From NCBI GenBank assembly GCA_038237645.1, contig JBBRYN010000020.1, positions 1 to 48,256 of the forward strand: a stretch of 48,256 nucleotides of DNA, written 5' to 3'. Origin of the DNA: QHCA01 sp038237645. GTDB taxonomy: Bacteria; Actinomycetota; Actinomycetes; Mycobacteriales; QHCA01. Below, piece by piece: positions 15,389 through 24,161 of the stretch. The position numbers and the translations under genes were made by a program. Numbering within the stretch: position 1 is the first letter of the stretch; each line of letters opens with the position of its first letter. The notes beneath the pieces were generated by a model. That model was not told where the DNA came from. It saw only the letters and a list, made by a program, of their open reading frames with translations, and did no database searches.

Positions 15389-16363
15389 ATGGACTACACC
15401 CATCTCGGCCGCAGTGGGCTCGCTGTGAGCCGGCTGTGTCTGGGCACGATGAACTTCGGGCCGCAGACTTCCGAGGAGGACAGCCACGCGATCATGGACC
15501 ACGCCCTGGAGTTGGGCATCAACTTCTTCGACACGGCCGACGTCTACGGCTGGAAGAGCGGCGAAGGCTGGACCGAGCAGATCATCGGCCGATGGTTCGC
15601 CCAGGGTGGCGACCGGCGGGAGCGGACGGTGATCGCTACCAAGTTGTACGGCGGGATGGGCGACTGGCCCAACCAGACGTACCTGTCCGCGCTCAACATC
15701 CGGCAAGCCTGCGAGGCGTCGCTGCGCCGCCTGCAGACCGACCACATCGATCTCTATCAGATGCACCACGTCGACCGGAGCACCCCGTGGGAGGAGATCT
15801 GGGAGGCTATGTCCGTCCTGCGCCAGCAGGGCAAGATCCTCTACGTCGGATCGTCGAACTTCGCCGGCTGGCACATCACCAAGGCGCAGGAGCGGGCCCG
15901 CGAGCGGCACTTCTCCGGCCTGGTCAGTGAGCAGTCGATCTACAACCTGATGACCCGCGACGTCGAGCTCGAGGTGCTGCCGGCCTGCCAGGATTACGGG
16001 CTCGGCGTCATTCCGTGGTCGCCGCTGCAGGGCGGTCTGCTGGGCGGGGTAATCCGTAAACAGCACGAGGGCAAGCGCCGCCTGGAAGGCCGTGCCAAGG
16101 AGGCGTTCGAGAGCAATCGGGCCGCAATCGAGGCATACGAGGAGTTCTGCGCCGAGTTCGGCGAGGATCCGGCGCACGTCGGCCTGGCCTGGCTGCTCGC
16201 GCAGCCGGCGGTCACCGGCCCGATCATCGGCCCGCGCACGATGGACCAGCTCGACGGCGCACTACGAGCACTCGAGCTGCAGCTCGATGAGAAGTCGCTG
16301 GCCCGGCTCGACGAGATCTTCCCGGGTCCGGGCGGAGCGGCGCCGGAAGCCTATGCCTGGTAG
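15389..16363 (+). CDS. Aldo/keto reductase
   Basis: A 324-residue NADPH-dependent aldo/keto reductase. The tetrad is visible as Asp48 and Tyr53 in FFDTADVYG, Lys85 in VIATKLYGG and His126 in LYQMHHVD, and the cofactor segment GPIIGPRTMDQL is near the C-terminus. The ATG at 15389 is preceded by GGAAGGA. A 28-bp gap to the CPBP gene suggests co-transcription. The natural substrate is unknown. Confidence 0.92.
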   Translation: MDYTHLGRSGLAVSRLCLGTMNFGPQTSEEDSHAIMDHALELGINFFDTADVYGWKSGEGWTEQIIGRWFAQGGDRRERTVIATKLYGGMGDWPNQTYLSALNIRQACEASLRRLQTDHIDLYQMHHVDRSTPWEEIWEAMSVLRQQGKILYVGSSNFAGWHITKAQERARERHFSGLVSEQSIYNLMTRDVELEVLPACQDYGLGVIPWSPLQGGLLGGVIRKQHEGKRRLEGRAKEAFESNRAAIEAYEEFCAEFGEDPAHVGLAWLLAQPAVTGPIIGPRTMDQLDGALRALELQLDEKSLARLDEIFPGPGGAAPEAYAW

Positions 16364-16391
16364 CCGACGTGGCCGGTAAGCCGAGTGCCCG

Positions 16392-17348
16392 GTGACTCGC
16401 TTTGCAACGCGGGTATTCGACCGGTTCTTCACGCCCCGGATGCCCGAGCCGTATGCCGGACCGACGCAGCGCTGGCTGCTCTGGCTGCTCTTCTTCGCCG
16501 TGCTGCTCGCCTTTCCGGGGATCGAGTTCGTCTCGGCGCTGGTGGGCCTGGCCGACGTCATCGCCGGCCGCAAGGTGGACCCACTGGGCGACTACTCGGT
16601 GCTGGAGACCGTCATCACAGTGGTCTTCAGTGTCGGGCCGATCGCACTGGCGTGGGGGGTCCTGCGGCTCGGCGGTGACCGGCTCATCCGGCTGGGGTTG
16701 GTGGCCAGGCCGGCCCGCGAGACGGCGGTCGCCACATGGTGGACGTTCGTCTGGATTTTTGCTCTGGGCGGGCTGGTGGAGTTCGGCCTGGGCGTGTTGC
16801 TGAGCCTCATCCCGCGAGCCGACCGCTACAGCGCTCATGTCCAACTGGGTACGCACGTCTCGCCCGCCCGGCTGGCGCTGGTGGCGATACCCACGGCGAT
16901 CTGTGCCGGCCTCGCCGAGGAGATCCTCGTGCTCGGTTTCGCCTACCGGATGCTGGAGCGGCTCGGCCGGCCCGATCGGGCCATCCTCGCCGTGCTCGTC
17001 ACGCTGCGGATGTCCTATCACCTGTACTACGGCGTCGGCGCACTGGTCCTCCTGCCGTGGGCCTTCCTGTCGGTCGTCTACTACCGGCGCTATCGCCGGC
17101 TCTGGCCGCTGATCATCGGGCACGCCCTGTGGGACGTTTACGCCATCGTGTCCGCACCCTGGCTGACCTCGCAGGTCGTCGGCCTCCTGGTCAGCGGCCT
17201 GCTCGTCGCCGTGGCGGTGGTGGTCGCGGTCCTACGCTGGCTCAGGGCCCGTCGCGGGCCGTTGCTGACCCTGCAGATACCGCGACCGCGGCCACAGTGG
17301 ACCGCGCCACCGCTGCGCCCGGCACCCGGGACCCGGCAGCTGATCTGA
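16392..17348 (+). CDS. CPBP-family intramembrane protease
   Basis: A 318-residue membrane protein with about eight hydrophobic helices and the CPBP/ABI (Rce1-like) metalloprotease motifs: AEEILVLGF (Glu-Glu), a second motif SYHLYYG, and GHALWD near the C-terminus. These residues form the glutamate/histidine active site in the membrane. The GTG at 16392 has no clear Shine-Dalgarno. It lies between the aldo/keto reductase and the ABC/two-component operon. In bacteria such proteases can process peptides or confer self-immunity, but no peptide gene is visible. Confidence 0.88.
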   Translation: MTRFATRVFDRFFTPRMPEPYAGPTQRWLLWLLFFAVLLAFPGIEFVSALVGLADVIAGRKVDPLGDYSVLETVITVVFSVGPIALAWGVLRLGGDRLIRLGLVARPARETAVATWWTFVWIFALGGLVEFGLGVLLSLIPRADRYSAHVQLGTHVSPARLALVAIPTAICAGLAEEILVLGFAYRMLERLGRPDRAILAVLVTLRMSYHLYYGVGALVLLPWAFLSVVYYRRYRRLWPLIIGHALWDVYAIVSAPWLTSQVVGLLVSGLLVAVAVVVAVLRWLRARRGPLLTLQIPRPRPQWTAPPLRPAPGTRQLI

Positions 17349-17462
17349 CGCACGGCGACAGCGCCCACACCCAGCGCCCGGAGGTGTCCGTCGTTCGGTG
17401 GACCCGCCGGGTGGACCGGTCGGTGGTGCTCGGGCGGCCCACGCGCCTGCGATGCTGCAGAC

Positions 17463-18332
17463 ATGCCAAACGACAACGGCAATACCGGGCACGACCTGGC
17501 GGTCTCCGTACGCGCCCTGCACAAGGCGTACGGCAAGAGCGTCGCAGTGCGGGACCTCGACCTGGACGTCCGGCGGGGCGAAGTGCTCGCGCTGCTCGGG
17601 CCGAACGGCGCCGGGAAGACGACGACGGTCGAGATCCTCGAGGGATACCGGTCCCGCGACAGCGGGACGGTGCAGGTGCTGGGTGCCGACCCGGGCAAGC
17701 CGACGAAGGCCTGGCGGTCGCGGATCGGCATCGTGCTGCAGAGCGTCAACGACGCCGCGGAGCTCACCGTCGAGGAGATGGTCTCGCACTTCGCCCACTA
17801 CTACCCCGACCCTCGCGACCCCGGCGACGTCATCGACCTCGTCGGGCTGACCGAGAAGCGCAAGGCCCGCACCCGCCAACTCTCCGGCGGGCAGCGCCGG
17901 CGACTCGATGTCGCGCTGGGCATCCTCGGCCGCCCGGAACTGCTCTTCCTGGACGAGCCGACGACCGGGTTCGACCCCGAGGCGCGCCGCCAGTTCTGGT
18001 CCCTCATCCGGCTGCTCAACGACGAGGACACCACGATCGTGCTCACCACGCACTACCTCGAAGAGGCCGAAGAACTGGCCGACCGGGTGGCCGTCGTCAA
18101 CGCGGGCAAGATCATCGAGGTGGGCACACCGGCGCGGCTCGGCGGCCGTGACTCCGCCGTCACGATCGTGAGCTGGGACGGGCCCAACGGCCCGGAGACC
18201 GAGGAGAGTGCCGCGCCGACCGGGCTGGTGACCGAGTTGTCGCAACGATTCGGCGGCGAGGTGCCCGGGCTGCAGATCAGCCGGCCCACCCTGGAAGACG
18301 TCTACCTCAGGATGATCGGAGCAGCCCGATGA
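17463..18332 (+). CDS. ABC transporter ATP-binding protein
   Basis: A 289-residue ATPase of an ABC-2 type exporter: Walker A GPNGAGKT (46-53), signature LSGGQ (140-144), Walker B LLFLDEP (160-166) and the switch region LTTHYLEEAEEL. A C-terminal domain of about 70 residues contacts the permease. The permease gene starts inside its stop (ATGA at 18329-18332), so the two subunits are co-translated. GATGCT lies six bases before the ATG, a weak leaderless promoter match. DrrA-like drug or lipid export is the usual role; the substrate is unknown. Confidence 0.93.
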   Translation: MPNDNGNTGHDLAVSVRALHKAYGKSVAVRDLDLDVRRGEVLALLGPNGAGKTTTVEILEGYRSRDSGTVQVLGADPGKPTKAWRSRIGIVLQSVNDAAELTVEEMVSHFAHYYPDPRDPGDVIDLVGLTEKRKARTRQLSGGQRRRLDVALGILGRPELLFLDEPTTGFDPEARRQFWSLIRLLNDEDTTIVLTTHYLEEAEELADRVAVVNAGKIIEVGTPARLGGRDSAVTIVSWDGPNGPETEESAAPTGLVTELSQRFGGEVPGLQISRPTLEDVYLRMIGAAR

Positions 18333-19192
18333 GCGCCACAGCCGCCACCGCAACCACGAGCACCCGCGGCACCGGCCGCAAGACCCAGGGCCCGCTACCG
18401 TCCGCGCTGCGGGTCGGCCTGCGCCGGGGATACATCGAGATCCGGCAATTCCTCCGGGAGCGCGACGCGGTGGTGTTCACCCTCGGCTTCCCGGTGGGGT
18501 TGATGATCTTGTTCGCGTCGATCTTCCACGGCACGATCGGCCACACCGGCGTCGACTACCGGCAGGTCTTCATCTCGGGGATGATCGCCTCCGGGATCAT
18601 GTCCACCAGCTTCTCCAGCCTGGCCATCAGCATCGCCCAGGAGCGCGACGACTGCACACTCAAGCGGCTGGCCGGCACTCCGATGCCCCGGGCGGCGTAT
18701 TTCATCGGCAAGGTCGTGCTCGTCCTGGTGACCGGGCTGCTCGAGACCGTGCTGCTGCTCGCCATCGGGGTGATCTTCTTCGGCCTCGACCTGCCGCAGT
18801 CCGGCGCGCGCTGGCTCACCCTGATCTGGGTGTTCTTCCTGTCCCTGATCGCCTGCTCGCTGATGGGCATCGCCATGAGCAGCGTCCCCCGCAGCGGGCG
18901 GGCCGCCGCGGCCGTGGTGCAGCCGCCGTTCATCCTGCTGCAGTTCATCTCGGGGGTCTACTTCCTGTTCAGCGCCCTGCCCAAGGGACTTCAGCAGGTC
19001 GCCGCGGTCTTCCCGTTGAAGTGGATGACTCAGGGCCTGCGCTCGGTGTTCCTGCCCGACAGCTTCCTGGGCCAGGAGGCGGCGCACTCCTGGGAGCACG
19101 GCAAGATGGCCGTCGTGCTCCTCGCCTGGTGCGTCGGCGGGCTGGTGCTCTGCCTGCGCACCTTCCGCTGGAAGGGGCGCCGGGACGGGTGA
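18329..19192 (+). CDS. ABC-2 type permease
   Basis: A 287-residue membrane subunit with six predicted helices, a threonine/alanine-rich cytoplasmic N-terminus, and the ABC-2 landmarks IAQERDDCTLKRLAGTPMPRAAYFIGK and FPLKWMTQGLRSVFLPDSF. It pairs with the preceding ATPase to form an exporter. It overlaps both neighbours, ATGA on the left and GTGA on the right, where the histidine kinase begins at 19189. The tight coupling with a sensor pair suggests the transporter is controlled by, or helps signal to, that pair. Confidence 0.92.
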   Translation: MSATAATATTSTRGTGRKTQGPLPSALRVGLRRGYIEIRQFLRERDAVVFTLGFPVGLMILFASIFHGTIGHTGVDYRQVFISGMIASGIMSTSFSSLAISIAQERDDCTLKRLAGTPMPRAAYFIGKVVLVLVTGLLETVLLLAIGVIFFGLDLPQSGARWLTLIWVFFLSLIACSLMGIAMSSVPRSGRAAAAVVQPPFILLQFISGVYFLFSALPKGLQQVAAVFPLKWMTQGLRSVFLPDSFLGQEAAHSWEHGKMAVVLLAWCVGGLVLCLRTFRWKGRRDG

Positions 19193-20358
19193 CCATGCCC
19201 GACCGGCACGCCTGGGAACGCTACGGGACCTGGTGGCACGCCGCCTTCGCGGCGATGGTCCTGCTTGCTCTCGGCTCGCTGGCCGTCGACAGCGCACCGG
19301 CCGGGCGGCGGCTGGTCGGGGTCGGGTGCGTCGTGGCACTCGCCTGCTGGTACGTGGCGATGAACGACCGGGAACACGGGGAGCACGGACGCCGCTGGGG
19401 GGCGCTGGCGGCGACCGGCACCGTCGTGCTGACGCTGGCCGGCTTCGCCGCCTCCCCGGCGGTCGCCGTCCTGCTGTTCATCGTCTACCCGCTGCTGTTC
19501 GGCTACCTGGCGGATCTTCGCTACAGCGTGCCGGCGGTGGCCGCCTTGACGATCGGCGTCGCCGTCGTCAACGCCGCACATGCGGGCTGGACCGCCGGCG
19601 CATCCGTTGCCGCGGCCGGTGTCGCCGCGGTGACGTTGGCGTTCTCCGTCGGCCTCGGCGTGTGGATCACCCGGATCATCGAACAGAGCCGCGAACGCGC
19701 CGGGCTGATCGAGCAGCTCAAGGTCACCCGCGAGGAGCTGGCCGAGGCGCAACGGGAGGCCGGCGCGGCGGCCGAGCGGCAGCGGCTGGCCCTGGAGATC
19801 CACGACACGCTGGCCCAGGGCTTCACCAGCATCGTGATGCTGGTGCAGGCGGCCGAGCCGGCGGTCGGGCGGCACGACGAGGAGGTCCGGCGCTACCTCG
19901 CCCTGGTCGAGCGCACCGCCCGGGAAAATCTCGACGAGGCTCGCTCCCTGGTCACCGAATTGGGGCCGACGCCCTTGCAGGCCGCGTCACTGGCCGAAGC
20001 CATTGCGCGGCTCAGCGAGCGATTCTCCGACGAGACGGCGGTCACCGCCCGGTTCGAGCTGACCGGCGCGCCACGGACGCTGGCAGCAAGCGCCGATGTC
20101 GTCCTGCTCAGGGTGGTCCAGGAGGCGCTGAACAACGTCCGCCGGCATGCCGCCGCCAAGCAGGTCACCGTCAAGCTGTCCTATGTGGACGGGACGGTCG
20201 GCGTCGAGGTGGTCGACGACGGCCGGGGCTTCACGCCGGCCACCGCGACCGGCTTCGGACTGTGCGGGATGCGTGAGCGGGTCGACCAGGCCGGCGGTGT
20301 GTTGACCGTCCACAGTGCACCCGGTCGCGGCACGTCGGTGGGGGTGCGGCTGAGATGA
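19189..20358 (+). CDS. Sensor histidine kinase (HisKA_3, NarL type)
   Basis: A kinase of about 389 residues with five to six N-terminal membrane helices, a coiled-coil linker (EQSRERAGLIEQLKVTREELAEAQREAG), the HisKA_3 phosphoacceptor LALEIHDTLAQGFTSIVMLVQAAE, and a HATPase domain with EALNNVRRHAAAKQV and DDGRGFTPATATGFGL. The GTG at 19189 overlaps the permease stop; the ATG at 19195 is equally in frame. It resembles the LiaS/DesK class that senses membrane or cell-envelope state. Its partner gene follows with an ATGA overlap. Confidence 0.92.
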   Translation: MTMPDRHAWERYGTWWHAAFAAMVLLALGSLAVDSAPAGRRLVGVGCVVALACWYVAMNDREHGEHGRRWGALAATGTVVLTLAGFAASPAVAVLLFIVYPLLFGYLADLRYSVPAVAALTIGVAVVNAAHAGWTAGASVAAAGVAAVTLAFSVGLGVWITRIIEQSRERAGLIEQLKVTREELAEAQREAGAAAERQRLALEIHDTLAQGFTSIVMLVQAAEPAVGRHDEEVRRYLALVERTARENLDEARSLVTELGPTPLQAASLAEAIARLSERFSDETAVTARFELTGAPRTLAASADVVLLRVVQEALNNVRRHAAAKQVTVKLSYVDGTVGVEVVDDGRGFTPATATGFGLCGMRERVDQAGGVLTVHSAPGRGTSVGVRLR

Positions 20359-20999
20359 CCGTACGGGTGCTGATCGTCGACGACCATCCGGTCGTCCGGG
20401 AGGGTCTGCGCGGCATGCTCTCGACCGACCCGGCGTTGCATGTGGTCGGCGAGGCGGCCTCCGGCGAGGCGGCCGTCGGCATGATCGGTGAGCTGCGGCC
20501 GGATGTCGTGCTGATGGACCTGCGGATGCCCGGCCTCGACGGCGCGCGCACCACCGAGCGGATCAGCCGCGAGCATCCCGGCGCGCGGGTGATCGTGCTG
20601 ACCACCTACGACTCCGACGAGGACATCCTGCGGGCCGTGGAGGCCGGTGCGGCCGGCTACCTGCTCAAGGACACCCCGCGCGCCGCGCTGGTCGCGGCGA
20701 TCCTGGCCGCCGCCCGCGGCGAGACCGTGCTCGCCCCGCCGGTGGCCGCCCGGCTGGTGAGCCGGATCCGAACTCCGCCGGCCAACTCGCTGACGCCGCG
20801 CGAGGTCCAGGTGCTGGCCGAGGTGGCTCGCGGGCGGACCAACGCCGATGTCGGCCGGGCGCTCTACATCGGCGAGGCGACGGTCAAGACGCACCTGCTC
20901 CGGATTTTCGGCAAGCTCGGTGTCGACGACCGTACGGCCGCCGTCACCGTCGCCATCGAGCGCGGCATCCTGCCCTCGGGGCGCTCGCCATCCCAGTGA
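20355..20999 (+). CDS. Response regulator, NarL/LuxR family
   Basis: A 214-residue regulator: an N-terminal receiver domain with the acidic pair Asp9-Asp10, phosphorylation site Asp55 (LMDLRMPG) and Lys105 (YLLKDTP), and a C-terminal LuxR helix-turn-helix (LTPREVQVLAEVARGRTNADVGRALYIGEATVKTHL region, about 145-185). Its ATG overlaps the kinase stop. It probably activates its own ABC operon. It is the last gene of the operon; 64 bases follow before the next gene. Confidence 0.95.
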   Translation: MTVRVLIVDDHPVVREGLRGMLSTDPALHVVGEAASGEAAVGMIGELRPDVVLMDLRMPGLDGARTTERISREHPGARVIVLTTYDSDEDILRAVEAGAAGYLLKDTPRAALVAAILAAARGETVLAPPVAARLVSRIRTPPANSLTPREVQVLAEVARGRTNADVGRALYIGEATVKTHLLRIFGKLGVDDRTAAVTVAIERGILPSGRSPSQ

Positions 21000-21063
21000 C
21001 CATCGCGGTGAGCCCTGTTGTGGAGACAATGCGCTGAGCCCGGCGGCACGCCAACATGGGGAA

Positions 21064-21591
21064 GTGACAATCACCGAGAGCGCCGTCATCGTGGCATTGC
21101 CCGAGGCAGCGGGCGCGGTAGCAGCGACCCGGCAGCGGCTCGACCCAGCAGCGGCCCGGGGCGTCCCCGCCCACATCACCGTGCTCTACCCCTTCCTCCC
21201 GCCGGAGCGCATCGACCAGGCGGTGCTGGCAGCCGTGGGAGCCGCGGTCGCGACGGTGCCGCGGTTCGCGGTCACCCTCAGCGAGGTGCGGTGGTTCGGG
21301 GACTCCGTCGTCTGGCTCGCACCCGAGCCGGCCGGACCCTTCCAGTCGCTCACCGCGGCCGTGTCCGAGCGGTTTCCCGAGACACCGCCGTACGGCGGAT
21401 TGTATGAAGAAGTGGTGCCGCACCTGACGGTGGGCGACGGCGCCCCGGTCGGCCAGTTGCGCCAGGCTGCGGACACCGTCGGCCGGCACCTGCCGATCCG
21501 CGCGGCGGTCACGGCGGTGCAGGTGATCGTCAGCGGGTCGGGCGAGCCCGGTTTCTGGCGGCCGATCGCGGAGCTACCGCTCGGCGGCTGA
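21064..21591 (+). CDS. 2H phosphoesterase / 2'-5' RNA ligase family protein
   Basis: A 175-residue protein with the two H-x-T motifs of the 2H superfamily, HITVLYPF and HLTVG, spaced as in LigT/2'-5' RNA ligase-like phosphodiesterases. These hydrolyse cyclic phosphate or 2'-5' linkages in nucleotides or RNA; the substrate here is unknown. The GTG at 21064 has CAACAT six bases upstream, compatible with leaderless initiation. It is convergent with the MDMPI gene. Confidence 0.85.
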   Translation: MTITESAVIVALPEAAGAVAATRQRLDPAAARGVPAHITVLYPFLPPERIDQAVLAAVGAAVATVPRFAVTLSEVRWFGDSVVWLAPEPAGPFQSLTAAVSERFPETPPYGGLYEEVVPHLTVGDGAPVGQLRQAADTVGRHLPIRAAVTAVQVIVSGSGEPGFWRPIAELPLGG

Positions 21592-21603
21592 TCCGCGGAC
21601 CCG

Positions 21604-22338
21604 CTAGTCCGTCGCGGTCGCCAGCCACCGGCGCAGCAACCGGACGGCGGCCGGATCGCCGGTGATGCCCACCGCCGAGTCCGGTGCCCGCCCCCACAGC
21701 CAGAGCAGGACGTCGGACGGTGCTCCGCTGATGGCAGCATCGGCGTCCTGGGCGGCACCGTCGGCCACCGTGACCTCCCGCTCCTGCAGGGTGACCGACC
21801 AGGATCGTCCCGCTGTGCCGATCGCGATCCGCTCGCCGGCGCCGGTGAATTCCAGCGCCTCCTCCGACCAGTCCCCCGCGAACATCAGGTCGAGCACCTC
21901 GTCGACGCCGTCGGCCGCAAGCTCGTCGTCGACCGGTGTCACCGCGCCTGCGGCGCTCTGCACGTCGACCCGGTGCACCGCGGTCTCCTGCGCCATCCGG
22001 CGCATCCAGAAGCCCACGGTCTGATCCGGTGGCCACCAGGTGTAGGCCGGAGTGACCGGGCCGCTGGCGGTGAGGACGTCGAGCAGCCGGCGGTGTGCAT
22101 CGGTGAACCACTCGACGGGGTCCCGGTCGGCCGGCCAGGCCGGCGGCCAGGGGTCGGGTTTGGCGCTCAGCTCGATGCAGGCCAGCTTGTGCTCGTAGAC
22201 CTCGGCCGTGTGCTCGACCACGTCGCGTACCCGCCAGCCGGGACACGGCGGCACCTCGGCGTCGAGGTCGCGGCGCGCCGCTGCGGCCAGCAGGTCGCCG
22301 TCGGTGCGCAGGAGGTCAAGGTAGCGGCCGGTGTCCAT
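21604..22338 (-). CDS. Maleylpyruvate isomerase N-terminal (MDMPI) domain protein
   Basis: A 244-residue protein of the mycothiol-dependent maleylpyruvate isomerase-like family. The DinB-like four-helix N-terminal domain shows CPGWRVRDVVEHTAEVYEHKL and FWMRRMAQETAVHRVDVQSA, with three histidines suited to metal binding. A C-terminal SCP2-like domain includes ADAAISGAPSDVLLWLWGR. Actinobacterial members are often of unknown substrate. It starts 12 bases after the MFS gene, in the MarR-MFS-MDMPI operon, which suggests a thiol-linked detoxification role; that is inference. Confidence 0.85.
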   Translation of the reverse strand: MDTGRYLDLLRTDGDLLAAAARRDLDAEVPPCPGWRVRDVVEHTAEVYEHKLACIELSAKPDPWPPAWPADRDPVEWFTDAHRRLLDVLTASGPVTPAYTWWPPDQTVGFWMRRMAQETAVHRVDVQSAAGAVTPVDDELAADGVDEVLDLMFAGDWSEEALEFTGAGERIAIGTAGRSWSVTLQEREVTVADGAAQDADAAISGAPSDVLLWLWGRAPDSAVGITGDPAAVRLLRRWLATATD

Positions 22339-22350
22339 TCCGTCAGTCTG

Positions 22351-23643
22351 TCAGGCCGACCGGGCGTCGTCGTAGGCCTGCTGCCCGGCCGCCTCTTCCG
22401 TCGCGGCCTGCTCGACCGGCGGGTGCCGGCGCCACATCAGCAGGCGCACCGGAGCCCCGCCCAGGACGAGCGCGGCGACGGCCGAGCCGACCGCCGAGAT
22501 CAGGCCGCCGCCGAGCAGGCTCCAGCGCGGACCGGCGACGTCTGCCAGCCAGCCGATCACCGGCGCCCCGATCGGCGTGCCGCCCAGCAACACGGTCATG
22601 TACAGCGCCATCACCCGGCCCCGCATCCGGGAGCCGGCACCCATCTGCACGGTGGCGTTGGCCGTGGTGTTGAGGATGATCAGCACCAGACCCGTGGGCA
22701 CCAGCAACGCCATGAAACTGACGTAGGACGGCATCAGGCCGCAGACGACCTCGAGCAGGCCGAAGACGATGGCCGCGCCGACCAGTAGTCGCCGGCCGGG
22801 CCGGGCCCGGCTCGCCGCGAACAGCGCACCCGACAGCGATCCGACGGCCAGCGCCGTACCGAGCAGGCCGTAGGCCCCGGCGCCCTTGCCGAACACCGAC
22901 TTGGCCATCAGCGCCATGGTCATCTGGAAGTTCATCCCGAAGGTGCCGACGATGCCGACGACGACGATCGGCAACAGCAGATCACGCCGGCGCCGGACGT
23001 AGCGCAGACCCTCGATCAGCTGGCCCCGGCCGCGCTCGACCGGCCGGGACGGGTTCAGCTCGGCCTCGCGCATGGAGTACAGGCCGGCCAGGACGGCGAG
23101 GTAGGAGACGCCGTTGATCAGGAAGACCGGACCGGTCCCGACCAGGTTGATCAGCAGGCCGGCCAGCGCCGGACCGACGACCCGAGCCGCATGGAAGGTC
23201 GCGCTGTTGAGGCCCACCGCGTTGGGCAGATCCGCCTTGCCGACGATCTCGACCGCGAAGGACTGCCGGGCGGGGTTGTCGAGGGCGGTGACGAGGCCGA
23301 GGACGAAGGCCAGCGCGTAGACGTGCCAGACGGTCGCCAGGTGGGTGATCGCGAGGACGCCGAGGGCGACGGCCTGCAGGCCCATGGTCGATTGCGTGGC
23401 GAGGAGCAGCCTGCGCTTGGGATAGCGGTCGGCGAACAACCCGCCCCAGAGCCCGAACAACAGCATGGGGAGGAACTGCAGCCCGGTGGTGATGCCCAGG
23501 GCGGTCGCGTTGTTGTGCGTGAGCTGCAGCACCAGCCAGTCCTGGGCGACGCGCTGCATCCAGGTGCCGGTGTTCGAGACGATCTGGCCCGCGGCGAACA
23601 GCCGGTAGTTCCTGATGCGCAGGGAGCGGAAGGTCGGGCTCAC
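22351..23643 (-). CDS. MFS transporter (MFS_3)
   Basis: A 430-residue, about 12-helix transporter: FRSLRIRNYRLFAAGQIVSNTGTWMQRVAQDWLVLQLT is the classic MFS_3 N-terminus, with LWGGLFADRYPKRRLLL as motif A and DNPARQSFAVEIVG in the central part. Its GTG start overlaps the stop of the MarR gene (GTGA). An exporter coupled to MarR typically removes the compound that MarR senses. Close to the actinobacterial tetracycline/drug exporter class; the substrate is unknown. Confidence 0.9.
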   Translation of the reverse strand: MSPTFRSLRIRNYRLFAAGQIVSNTGTWMQRVAQDWLVLQLTHNNATALGITTGLQFLPMLLFGLWGGLFADRYPKRRLLLATQSTMGLQAVALGVLAITHLATVWHVYALAFVLGLVTALDNPARQSFAVEIVGKADLPNAVGLNSATFHAARVVGPALAGLLINLVGTGPVFLINGVSYLAVLAGLYSMREAELNPSRPVERGRGQLIEGLRYVRRRRDLLLPIVVVGIVGTFGMNFQMTMALMAKSVFGKGAGAYGLLGTALAVGSLSGALFAASRARPGRRLLVGAAIVFGLLEVVCGLMPSYVSFMALLVPTGLVLIILNTTANATVQMGAGSRMRGRVMALYMTVLLGGTPIGAPVIGWLADVAGPRWSLLGGGLISAVGSAVAALVLGGAPVRLLMWRRHPPVEQAATEEAAGQQAYDDARSA

Positions 23644-24074
23644 AGCTCTCCGAGCCGCTCGAGGACGGGGAGTGCGGCACGCACCAGGGCGCGCTCCTCG
23701 GCGGTCAGCCCGGTGAGCTGCCGCGCCAGCCAGGCGGTCCGCTGGCGGCGATCCTCCCGAAGCAATGACTGCCCAGCCGGCGACAGCGTCACGATCTGCT
23801 GGCGGCCGTCGGTGGGGTGCGGGGCACGCGTCGTGAGGCCTCGGCCCTCGAGCACCGCCAGCACCCGGGTGATCGAGGGGGGCTGCACCTTCTCGTGCTC
23901 GGCGAGCTCGCCCGGCGACATGGCGCCGTGCCGGTGCAGGGTGCCGAGGACGCTCAGCTGGGTCAGCGACAGGCCCGAGTCGAGCCGGTGAGACCGCAGC
24001 CGGCGGGCCAGCCGCATGACCGACATGCGCAGCCCGCTCGCCAACTCGGTGTCCGTGCGCGTGGCCGTCGGCAT
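23640..24074 (-). CDS. MarR family regulator
   Basis: A 144-residue winged-helix regulator: RLDSGLSLTQLSVLGTLHRHGAMSPGELAEHEKVQPPSITRVLAVLE is the DNA-binding domain and APHPTDGRQQIVTLSPAG the wing. The ATG at 24074 is preceded by TATGCT with a six-base spacer (leaderless), and the palindrome ATTAGC-CAC-GCTAAT sits just upstream of that hexamer. Autorepression of the MarR-MFS-MDMPI operon is the likely mode. Confidence 0.92.
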   Translation of the reverse strand: MPTATRTDTELASGLRMSVMRLARRLRSHRLDSGLSLTQLSVLGTLHRHGAMSPGELAEHEKVQPPSITRVLAVLEGRGLTTRAPHPTDGRQQIVTLSPAGQSLLREDRRQRTAWLARQLTGLTAEERALVRAALPVLERLGEL

Positions 24075-24080
24075 ATCGTT

Positions 24081-24086
24081 AGCATA
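24081..24086 (-). promoter_or_regulatory. -10 hexamer for leaderless marR operon
   Basis: TATGCT on the minus strand, six bases before the MarR ATG at 24074. This is the strongest TANNNT match among the leaderless genes here. Confidence 0.65.
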
Positions 24087-24090
24087 GCTC

Positions 24091-24105
24091 ATTAGCCACG
24101 CTAAT
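24091..24105. promoter_or_regulatory. Candidate MarR operator
   Basis: ATTAGCCACGCTAAT is an inverted repeat with 6-bp arms and a 3-bp centre. It lies between the expected -35 and -10 of the marR promoter, where a bound repressor would block RNA polymerase. An extra TTAGC half-site occurs at 24079-24083. Confidence 0.6.
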
Positions 24106-24149
24106 TGAATGCCATTTCTGGTCCGGACCGGTCGCCAGGGGCACCCGGT

Positions 24150-24155
24150 TAACCT
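24150..24155 (+). promoter_or_regulatory. -10 hexamer for leaderless DUF2530 gene
   Basis: TAACCT lies six bases before the GTG at 24162. Confidence 0.55.
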
Positions 24156-24161
24156 TGACCC

